In this document: piece after piece, positions 23,177 to 33,366 of the stretch
Numbering within the stretch: position 1 is the first letter of the stretch
Layout of the letters: the number at the start of each line of letters is the position of its first letter
Assembly: GCF_000091045.1 (NCBI RefSeq)
Contig: NC_006682.1
Coordinates: 455,001-495,000, forward strand
Origin: Cryptococcus deneoformans JEC21
Taxonomy: Eukaryota; Basidiomycota; Tremellomycetes; Tremellales; Cryptococcaceae
Direction of reading: 5' to 3'
Length of the DNA stretch: 40,000 nucleotides
The notes under the pieces: generated by a model
Databases searched by the model: none
What the model saw: the letters and a program-made list of their open reading frames with translations, nothing else
Told to the model about the DNA's origin: nothing
Position numbers and translations under genes: made by a program

Positions 23177-26100
23177 ATGGACTCGCCCCGCCGCAACATG
23201 CACGGCCTTCCGCCCACCTGCCTCGCTCACCTCAAGGCGCTCCTCCATCAGTGGCTCACACAGCAGACGGCCCCCACGGGCGACTCTAAATTGTGGTCAG
23301 ACGAACGAGTAGCCCAGATAGAGAGGGCAATATGGGAAGGTGCAGTATTGACTTCGGCGGAAAGAGGATCAAGGCGGGAGAGCGGTATCCTCGAGCAAAA
23401 TTGGGAAGGTTGGATAGGTGGGTCGACAAAGAGGAAGAGTCTATGGAGGGAAGAAACGCGGCAAGAGGAAGAGAAAATCAAGGAAGATGAAAAGACCAAG
23501 GCGCATGCTTCGAGAAAGTCTTCAATGGGCGACGAAGACAGAGGAAGACTGAGTTTGCTGGTTATGCAAGCTGGATCGGCGGCATCAACACCCAGCAAAG
23601 CCAGTACGCGAGCTTCGTCCGTTGCTTCAACCGAACGTCGCCAAGGCACAGATAATGCGCCTCAAGATGTCAACAAGGAGAAAACTCTCGAACAGTCTGA
23701 CAAGGGAAAACTGCAAGAATGGTGTCGCATCGTCAGCACTCTTGATGGGTATGAACCTTTATCACTGGCCAAAACAGACGATTGGGAAGATGTCAACAGT
23801 ATGGCTTACATTCCATTACTTACAACCTATAAGCACGCTCACAACATATGCAGTCGATCGAGTACCCAAGTCCACACATCAAGATATCCCAGGCTCATTC
23901 CCTCAATCAGGCGTCTCTATTGAATACCGCCATTCTCTGGACAACCCATCACAATCCAAAGGCACCTTCTCCACCCTAGGTCTTCCTTCCTCTCCGCCAA
24001 AGCACGACCCTTCTAACAAATCGTACGACCTCCTTAAACCCGTCTTCTGCCTGCATTTTCCCACTTCTCACTCTTCTTATACTAGTGCTAAAGGGCACGT
24101 ACACAAGGAAGGCAGTCAGTCGACAATTCGGATAAGACGTGATCCATCACTTTCTGCACGATCGGCGGGCAGTGCAGGGTCGAGTCGATGGTGGGGTTCG
24201 GGGAATAAATGGGGGGATATACTCGGGGGTCCTTTACTGCAAGATGAAGGGGAGAGGATTGAGGTAGATTTTGTGCAGGGTAAGTTTGCGTTACCCTTCG
24301 ACTTGTTTGATTACCCCGCCTTGGAACGACAAGGGAGTAAAAAGGGGAGAGCAACTCAGAGAAAAAGGAGACGATCAATCTTCTCGGCCTTGGAAGTTGT
24401 CTCATCTTCGCTCTCGACAAATAGTTCATTACCATCCGAATCTACGTCGGATACTACTTCTGAGGCCGACTCTGGACTGTCAGATACGGATACAGACGAT
24501 GAACAATCAGGAAAAGAAGTAAAACGTCGAATACCTAGACGTCGACATCGACCGCTCAGCTTGATACTTAGTGGCGCGGAAGACGATATCCCTCGGTCAG
24601 CTGCTGAACGAGGTAAGATGCGGCTCGTTGGTGGGACCATCGTTGTAAGAGGTCTTCGAGGCGGGGAAAGGAAAGGTCTCGGAGAAGTTTTGAAAGCGCT
24701 CGTGAGTTAATCCAGTGGTGATATGCAAGATGCAGGGTGCTGATAGGACAAAGATATGGACGATAGGAATGATGAAGCTCGAACTCGATCTTTACACAGC
24801 TTTCCGCCTCCCACAAGAACCTGACCCACCTACCACCCCCGCCCTCTGCGCTTCATCCTCAGTCCCACTGACCTTACCAGCCCTTTCCCCTCAAACGTCA
24901 TCCAACCCTACTCCTCGTCCTTCCGGTGAAGTTTCTCGGAGCAATTCGTTGCGAGATAAAGACCTTTCATGGGGGCGGGAAAGTCGGAACGAGAAGAAGG
25001 GGTTTTTATCTAGGTTGGGTAGGGATACGAAAGGTGTGTGGAATGGTTTGTTGGGACGGAAAAGGTCTGCGAGAGATAAGGCTCGTGGTCAGTCCGGCGT
25101 GGAAGGAGAAGTGTATACAAGTCCTATACTTTCGCCTACCCTGCCCTCGGAATCTTCTCCTTCCTTGCCGCTGTTCCCAAGTCAGCCCTCGAGCTCCCAT
25201 CATCACTCCCCATCCCACTCTTCATCTTCTTCCCCTTTTCCAAGATTCAAGTATTCCTCTCACCCAAAAGATCCCAGCCCGGACTCCAACCCTTCTCTTC
25301 ACACCAACCCCAACATTAACACAGATGCTAATGCTAATGCCAATACCAATGCCAACCCACCTTCTCAACACCTCCAAACCCTCTCTTCCCTCTGTACTCT
25401 TCTCCCATCCTCGACCCCTGGCCTCAAATATCCTATGCCGCCTATCCTTCTGCGGATACAGGAGGAAGAACGGATCCGGCGGGAAAAAACCCAGAAAGAG
25501 ATTTTGACTATGAGCGAAAATAGCAGCGGCAGTGGAAATGCAAATGGAAATATGTTGAGAGGAAAAGCGATGGCATATAGACCCGGAGGGGATGTACGTT
25601 CCGGTCTACATGTTTTGGCAGTTGGGATGGATACCCTCGCGGGGTGGACGAGGTTGCAGCTTTTATGCGTGCTATACTGTGTCGGTCTACCGCCACCTAT
25701 TTCCGGATCTAATTCAGGGTCAATTGCCAATGAGGGAGCGCAACTAGGTGAAGATGGGAATGGAGAAGTGGACGAAGAAAAGGGTGATGAAGGAGAGATA
25801 TGTGAATCCCCACAAGCACAAATTATACCACCTACACTGACCATCCGGGATTACTTGCAACATCTTGGAGAAGAGTTGGGAGAGAATCTGCTCTGTACGA
25901 GGAGTGGGTGTGAGAAGGAGGTGGGGCAGCATGTGAGGTGGTATGTACATGCTGGGGTGAAGGTGGGAGTGAGGGTTGAGAATGTAAAGGTGAGGGAAGA
26001 TGGAGGCAGGGATGAGGATGGGGAGCGCGAGGACGAGGACGAAGGGGCCGTTGCAGGGAAGGCTGAGGATGGGAGGGATGTAGAAGGGTGGGTCAAGTGT

Positions 26101-29100
26101 ACGGTGTGTAGAGAAGAGAGTGAACCTCGTCAGCTTGGAGAAGGTGCCCTGTGAGTCTTTTACTCCCTTGTCCTTGACACAAGCTAACATAAACTCCAGA
26201 GCATATCCATGGTCAAAACTTCTCGAACTTTTGATATACACGCCCCATCTCCAGCCACCCATCTGCCCCCACCACACCACCCCCCACGCATATATCACAC
26301 TCTTCCGTACATCCTCCTATACGGCGTCACTCACGTCATCGCCTGTGAAGTTGTATGATATAAGATTGCCCAAATTGCAGATAGGGCCAAATGTACCGAA
26401 GCGCAAAGTTGGTGGGGGACGCCAAGGGATGGGCTTGATGATGGATGATGCAAAAGAGGGAGAAAATGGGTTGAAGAGGGAGGTGGAAAGGTGGTGTGAG
26501 GCTCTGGAAAATCGTATTGATATTATGGTACATCTTCATCTTCATCTTCAACAATGGATTGGGCGTTCGCTGACTTCATCGACAGAGGGAGAAGATTGAA
26601 AGAGAGTATGAAGCCGCTAAAGAGCTCTCCGAAGGATCCGAAAAAACCGGGCCAGGTTTACAAGAAAAGTTTGATACCCTCTTGAGCCTGTCCACCGACT
26701 TTGCGGCCTTCAAAAACAACTTGCTCGAAAGCATCTCTTCCACTCCACAAGGTCTCTTTAATGACCTCCGTATATCATTTTCGGCGTTCATCAGATCAAG
26801 TCTTTCGGAGATTGAGGCATGGGAGAAGAAATATTTACCAGAGAATGCGGACGAGGGGTTGGAAGCACTGAAGGAAATGATACCAGAATATGCTAAAGAA
26901 GGAGGAAGGGTGCATGCGCTTCCGGGAAGCGGTGTACTGGTAAGGGAGGATGAGCCAGCGAGCGTTGTCGCGTATACTCTTTCGCAAGTCGATTTAAATA
27001 TCCAGGTCATTGCGTTTGGAGATGCTAATGGAATTAATAGGTCCCTGGCGTACTTAATCGAACTGACTAACACTTCAAAACCCCCGGACGCCTCCAACCC
27101 TGTTACGGCCACCACCACCCCTAGAGATCCAATTGACTCTTCTATTCCTACAGCTCCAACTACAGGCGCTAATACTCCCACGTCCGCCTCAACTCCTTCA
27201 GGCGGTGGGTGGTCAACCAAAATTGATCATCGTGATTCCCCCCGAGATCTCCTCTCTCTCCGTTCCATTGTCAAGAAGAAATCTGATGCATCAGTATCAC
27301 TTGACAAAGCAAAGTCCACCCCTCCAGCCTTGGGTCTTTCCGCCTTATCTAGCGGCGCGCCAAGTTTAGAGCTCAATCTTGAAAAGGTGGAAGGGGTCTC
27401 AGAAGGAGCGGAAAGCGGAGATAGGATGGAGGAGATCGCCAAAGCTGTTGGTAAGGCCACGGGACAGGAAATGACTCTGGGAACCACGACCGCATATGCA
27501 GACCCCAACAGTCTGAGTAGGAGAGCGAGTATGACGGAAAGCGATACCAGTAGCTTGTCCGGCGTTCGCTTGTCATCCCAAATGGCCAAGAGCTCGCAGG
27601 CCCCACCCAGTAGTTTTCGATCCTTTAGAAGTGTTTCAAATACCCCCCTATCCCGTTCACCTATGTCACCTTTACCGACTGCTACAGAGTCTACTGCCTC
27701 AGGCGCTAGAACAGCAAGCACACTCTCTCCCAATACAGCCACTAGTCCTGGAGGGAGAGATTCTTCATGGGACTCTGTCACATCTTCGTTTGCCAATTCG
27801 GTGAACAGTCTCTGGAAACTTGGTTCGGAGATGGGTGAGACGATTTCTTCCATGCGATCTCGCCCACGAGATCGGTCCCTACAATCACTCATGGGACCTC
27901 TGTCTTCTATGGATAATTCTTTATCTACCCTCTCACCCCGTCCTCATCTCCATTTTACCTACGCCTTCGCCCATAAGCTCCGACTATCCTGTACAGTTTA
28001 TTTTGCGACTGCCTTCGACTCATTAAGGAGAAGGTGTGCGATAGACAAGGTGCTAGTCCAAAGTCTCCAGAGGACCGAAGTATGGGATGCACAAGGCGGG
28101 AAGAGTAAAGCGGGCTTCTGGATGACGGAAGATAAGAGGTTTATTGTGAAGGAGCTGTTGAGCAAATGGACTGTCAGTGATATGTGAGTGGACTTCCTGG
28201 CAGTATAAATGAGTGATGGCTGATGTTAGGACAGGCACGCATTGCTGGAGATTTCACCTGCATACTTCCACCATATGGCAGGGACTCATAACAGGGCCAC
28301 AGCTTTAGCCAAAATTGTAGGATTTTATACAGGTGAGCCTATTAATCATATAAACTTGGGATAGACACTAGAAATAGTCAACAGTGACTATCAAGGACTC
28401 CCAATCTGGCCAAAAACGACAACTTGACTTGCTCGTCATGGAGAACCTTTTTCACAATCAAAGCATCTCGAAAACCTTTGATCTCAAAGGCATTGGTCGG
28501 TTCCATTTGTTTATCAGTATTCATCTGTCTGTTTGTACTGACTTGTAGGTTTAGAGGGTAGACGAGTAGCCAAAACAAAAGACGGGGTTCAAGAGGTAAA
28601 GTTGGGGACAACGATGTTTGATGCGGATTGGTTGGAAGGGATGCAGAAAGGTCTCGTTCTACTTCAACCACGCAAGTGTATATTTTCTTCGGCTTCATAG
28701 CATCACCGCTAAATTTTGCATAGACGCCAAACGCATCCTTTTAGATGCCATCTCTCTCGATACAAGATTTCTTTCCTCACAATCTATAATGGACTACTCA
28801 CTGTTACTCGGCGTCGACACCCGCTCCTCTCTGTTAACTTCTTTAAATATCTCTGAGGACAAAGTGGAGCAAGAGAGGGAAAATGGGCTGCTGATTGTAG
28901 GACTTGTGGACGCCATCGGGAGTTTCAACCTCTTCAAAACCATTGAGAGTAGAGGGAAGATGGTTATGAATCGCGGTGGGGACGTCACCGTTGTAAGTTC
29001 CTTCTTTGCCACTCTTGTAGTTTTGAAAATTGGACTACGATCCTGACGGAGAGCCCATTTATGTAGATTCCTCCAGACCAATATCGCGAACGCTTCGAGA

Positions 29101-29201
29101 ACGCTATCCGGCACTATTTCGTGGCCTGCCCCGACAAGTGGTCGAAAGTATCTAGAAAAGTCGGGGGTTTAACCGGGTGCGAGGTGAGCTCAGTATTATA
29201 A
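23177..29201 (+). CDS. FAB1: 1-phosphatidylinositol-3-phosphate 5-kinase (Fab1/PIKfyve type), no FYVE finger
   Basis: Makes PI(3,5)P2 on vacuolar and endosomal membranes. Ten exons (23177-23798, 23854-24701, 24754-26150, 26200-26527, 26586-28183, 28235-28332, 28385-28495, 28555-28671, 28724-28992, 29067-29201) give about 1840 residues. The cysteine-rich Fab1 region is at about 836-1000: a CTRSGCEK pair, HVRWYVHAGV, CTVCREESE, YPWSKLLELLIY. The kinase domain is at about 1520-1840: KAGFWMTEDKRFIVKE with the ATP-site lysine, MENLF, FDLKG, IMDYSLLLG, and VGLVDAIG with the metal-binding Asp. The N-terminal residues show no FYVE cysteines, and a chaperonin-like domain is not obvious. The intron after residue 28671 begins with GC. 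The splice at 28496-28554 has an alternative reading. The orthology rests mainly on the kinase and cysteine-rich regions. Confidence 0.92.
28672..28723 (+). other. GC-AG intron in FAB1
   Basis: 52 nt with donor GCAAGT and acceptor TAG. Only this splice joins LLQP to HAKRILLDA in frame and keeps the conserved kinase sequence. The nearby GT (28677) would shift the frame. Confidence 0.8.
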
Positions 29202-29898
29202 ATTGTCATTTAAGGCCTTGAAAGGACAAATGGGAGCTGCGAATAGAGGGGGGCGAAACATTTTATAATGTCTCAATTTGTGCAAACTCTGCTGATTGCA
29301 ATATAACTATTATACGAATCCACAAGAAACTGGTTACGAACAGCCTTTTCACGATAATCTGTATCTAGCTGTAACGACCTACTATGTATCCTCGGGCGAT
29401 GAAAGTCAAATAAATGTTCTGCCATTACTGATCGTCATAATCGTTATATCGATCCAATGAAAAAATGCATTAGAAATTGAAGAGAATTTGGGAGCAAAAG
29501 GCTTGACAGACATTCTTTCTTGACTTCTTCAAGATGTACCCATACAAGTACTACGTGTACAAGAAGAAAGCCTCGAAAAGAAGAGTAAGTGAATAAGAGT
29601 ATGTTGCTATATGCATTAACATGATTAGATTGGTAAAGAATTTGCTAGTAACTGTTTTCTCTTTTTTTTCCTTTCTTTTTTTGAGAGGACAAATGCAAAT
29701 GTTAAAATGAAAAAATATGAAGGTAAGATTAAATGCTGTAATGCAGTATGTAGTGATTGGGGTGGTTGTCATTATAATCGTGAAAAGTGAAATTTCCCAG
29801 AAAAAGAAGCACCAGCTTTCTGGGTTTTGACTTCACAAAAGCTTCAAATTGTCCGTTTGATTCCGATTCCCCCTTGGGTTTTCAGCTCAGCTCATCTC
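29202..29898. other. Convergent 3' intergenic region
   Basis: 697 AT-rich bases between the stop codons of FAB1 and the opposite-strand coiled-coil gene. A long pyrimidine tract lies near 29660-29685. Apart from long 3' UTRs I see no gene. Confidence 0.5.
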
Positions 29899-32070
29899 TC
29901 ACTTCTTCATCCACCCGCCGACTGTCAGCCCTGCGAACCCAACCATTGTCATCCACCCTGAACATTTCGCTATAGTACCCAAGAGACATGCCATCTGTCG
30001 GGGGTTAGCTTGGTACGGATTATCAAGCGCCCGGGTTTGAGGATGAGTTCGGACGTGATCCTGTTGATTGCGGGTTGTGAGTTTCCTTTCAGAGCTAGGA
30101 CTTGCAGAATCGGAACCCGAGTGGGGGTGTGGAGAAGAAGAAGTCCGGGGAAAACATGTAGAATCTGAAGAGAGAGAAACGATGAATGGACTCCCACCAT
30201 CTCCATCTCCGCTGACATCATCTATCCCTCCAACCATCTGAGTCTTGCGATGAATATTTCGCTGGGTCGCATGGTACCCTTCCAACAAGGACCGGTCATC
30301 AGGTTCGCTATTATGGCCTGCGCCGTTTACCGATAACCTTTTTCTCGCTCGAGTTATCCCTGTTGAGTGGTTATGAGGACGAGTTCGAGAATAGGGGTGT
30401 GTGTCGTGGCCATGGTCATAATCATCTTCATCTTCATCTTCATATGCTCGTTTTGAACGATGATGATCGTGATGAGATTGATTTGAATCAGGAGGCGTGG
30501 GTGGCTTGTAGGCCGAGAATGTGTCTTGAGGGGTATCAACGGTATTGTGATGCAAACTGGCGGGAAGAGAAGGACGACCAACGAGCTTGTTGTACGTAGT
30601 GGTTATGGGACAATCGCCCTGTTTGCTTGGGAAGTCTTCTTCCATAATAGGAGGCGACCAGTTATACATCGTCTGAGGACGTGTACGGCGTTGACGCATT
30701 GACTCTCGTTTTGCCTGTTCATTCTCCGGCGTCGTTGTCATTAGCTTGTTGGCAGCTTCCGATTTGGCTCCAAAGACGTTGCCCTTCTTTGGCGAATCGG
30801 CCAGCATCTCCAGTTCTTCATACGCCCTCGCGTTGACAGAGTTTGAAGAAAGACAAGTAAACATCTGACTAAGACGGTATGATTTCGGTCGGGACGACGA
30901 TGTGGAAGGTGAAGTAGCACAATGGGTAGGCGAATCAATCGGTGTGCAGAGGGGTGAGTCGGCAGTCGAGGACACAGCATCAGGGGAAGCAGGGAGAGGG
31001 GTTGAAGGCAAATTGGCAGGAAGGGTAGAGGCGCGGTACGGGATGCCGCTATGTCGGGAAAAGGAGTGACGTTTAAAGGGAGGATCAGATACAGGCACTG
31101 AGTTCATGCTCTGACGCTTGGAGGTAGGTTGTTCGCCGTCTAATGATACTGATGCTGGTCTTGCTTTGGAGAGGAGACCAAGAGGACGAAGACCAGAGGG
31201 TCGTGGACGCTCAGAAGCTTTAATGGCGAGCTGGTATTCCAGAGTGATCCTCTCCTCTACTTCCTTCATAGTATCCTCCAGTACGACTTTTTCCTTCTCC
31301 AAACGTTGGATAGTCTGATATGCATCTGCTAGAGCATTCTCCAGTTGCATTATACGCTGACAGCTCTCCGCTAAAGCAATAGTCAGCACCGGCGATACAT
31401 GGGAAGGAAACGGACAACTCACCTCGGACTTGTTGCTCAACGTGAATTTTCATCTCTTCAAGCCTTCTCTTCAGCAATACCTTGCTCTTGTCGTCAGCCA
31501 GCTCCAATATCCTCTCTATCTCTGCGTCCTGCATCTCACGCTCAACTTCTACTCCAAGCCCAACACCAAGAGATACCGTAGCCTCGCCGAACTTTTTCCC
31601 TCCCCATTTTCTCCCTTGTTTACTCGAGTGTAGGCTTTGAAATGGGTTGGACTGTCGGCGCATACCTCTGGTTGGTTCCAGTCGGGAATAAGAATGAGTA
31701 GCAGCCGTTGTGAGGTGGGTCGCAAAGGGAGAGCGGTAGGGAGGTGGAGGTGAAGGAGTGTTTGGTGGAAGTTGCCACCCCGAACTAGTGGTAAACAATG
31801 GGGAAGGCGAAGACTGCATTGCAGTAGGGGACTGGGCAAAGATGCTGGACGGTGTGAGACTTATAATCTCCGGATCTATGTGGGGCCGGGCCTGAACAGG
31901 TGGTGATGCATCAGTTGTCGTCAGGGATATGATGAGATCTGATCCGAAGGAGTAAATGTGTCACTCACGTTTTTGGTTCGGAATGTTTTTGCTGCTGTGG
32001 CATCCTTCCATGTGGTCGCAGAGGAATGTATGCTGGAATTATAGGTGGATATAGATGGGTGAGCGGACAT
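29899..32070 (-). CDS. Coiled-coil protein with hydrophobic C-terminus, function unknown
   Basis: Not recognised. Exons on the minus strand (32070-31969, 31891-31423, 31370-29899) join in frame and give about 680 residues. I chose the ATG at 32070 because a 102-nt first exon splices, via a 77-nt intron, onto an open stretch (ARPHIDPEIISLTPSS) upstream of the next ATG at 31819. Residues from about 110 to 240 are predicted helix: DAEIERILELADDKSKVLLKRRL, then QRIMQLENALADAYQTIQRLEKEK, then EVEERITLEYQLAIK. The central part is disordered and rich in Ser, Pro and His/Asp. The last 30 residues, from MACLLGTIAKCSG to the end, are hydrophobic and stop with KK, as in a tail-anchored membrane protein. 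That membrane assignment is inference. Confidence 0.82.
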
Positions 32071-33366
32071 GGATAGTCATGTAGTGTTATGTTTATGTTG
32101 ATGTTGTTAGGGATGTTTGTTGTTGGAGGGGTGGGAGAGGGCTGGTCGTTGTAAAAGAGCGAATATGAGTGGGTAATGCCTGTGGGAGACCAGATCAATG
32201 TGTTCTACCTTGTTCCCCGAATTTATCTGGGGGCCATTGGAATATTTGGTGTGGACAGAGAATATACACCCGACTGTTGTCCCCCTAAACTCTCGTCTCC
32301 AGTGCTCCATTATCACTTACGTAAATCACCTTGACTTTCGGGATAACCCGCAAGAAATCAGGCGCGACCCTTATAATGACGTGGATTCCCCTTAGCTACC
32401 CACCATTTCTTTTCCATTAGTAGCTCATTTTTCGAGCATGCATACATACCATTTGTTGCGAATTTGAAAGAGAAGGATCGGGGATCGATAATCGTACATC
32501 CGGGAAACGATAGGACGTGCCGAGTGGCAGCTGTGTGAATGTGAACGATTGGCCTTTCAATTCGCCCTTCTAATCGATACCCGCCGGAAACTGAACGAAG
32601 TCCATTAATATTCTAAGTTGCTGGCGCCGGTGGGTGCAATTTTTTCGCAGTAGTTCAGAATGTAAATTTTCTTGGTACGGGTACCATGCACCCCCAATCG
32701 AACTTGACTGACACATGTAAAGCCAGTCGTATCTTGAATCACCATTAATTCAGACAATATATCATGCATTATCAGCTAGCACCACTCTCCTCCTCCAGCC
32801 AAACAACAGCGCACATAAGTCTTCATCAACGATTCTACGCATACTATCATCACATCCCTATCAAGTCCTTTATTTACCCAGCTGAACCCACCTTTGTACC
32901 TATCTACCATCCTTCCTTTGTCTATCGAAGCCAAAAGGGGAAGTGCACTGGACTTTTTGAATAGGGTCTGTGAGGAGGATAGATGTGATGCATGGAAGGG
33001 AGGATCCTTTTTACGATACCCAGAGGCGGTTGTATTTCATGGGAAGAAGTATATATTTAAAGAGGTGTAGGGGCTTTGGGTTTCCAGTCAAGAAAATAGA
33101 TTACCATCCTCATTGAAAGTATGGAGGAAGTAATAGGAAACTAAGCGGAGATAAGAAGCAATAAAGAACCGGTGGACTGGACCTAGGCGGCGTCAGAAGG
33201 TTGAACAACGGAAAACCGATCGAATATTCTTCATCTAACAGGCAGATGCCCATATCCGGCCATCCATTGCCAGCGAAGAAAGCTCGATTAAGGCTGCCAA
33301 AGTGGTCAGTTTTCTGGAGAAAGAACAGCTACACTTCTAGCCACGTTGGACACACACATCAGCAAG
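32071..33366. other. 1.3-kb divergent intergenic region
   Basis: Head-to-head spacer between the coiled-coil gene and the C2H2 gene. The left end (about 32071-32200) is an A/C-rich 5' leader of the left gene when read on the minus strand. There is a TGGTAC-GG-GTACCA inverted repeat at 32673-32686 and a TATA-like run near 33050. Short open frames at 32764-32964 and 33201-33398 have no supporting features. Confidence 0.5.
32673..32686. promoter_or_regulatory. Inverted repeat TGGTAC-N2-GTACCA
   Basis: Perfect 6-bp arms separated by GG in the middle of a long divergent promoter region. It could be a dimeric factor site. Nothing else supports this. Confidence 0.3.

Noticed and set aside
31965..32198. 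77-residue minus-strand open frame overlapping the first exon of the coiled-coil gene
   Set aside because: In its frame the splice at 31968 runs into a stop. The frame from the ATG at 32070 continues into the rest of the gene.
32764..32964. 66-residue open frame in the long divergent region
   Set aside because: No domain, no splice context and no Kozak support. It is likely chance in promoter or leader DNA.
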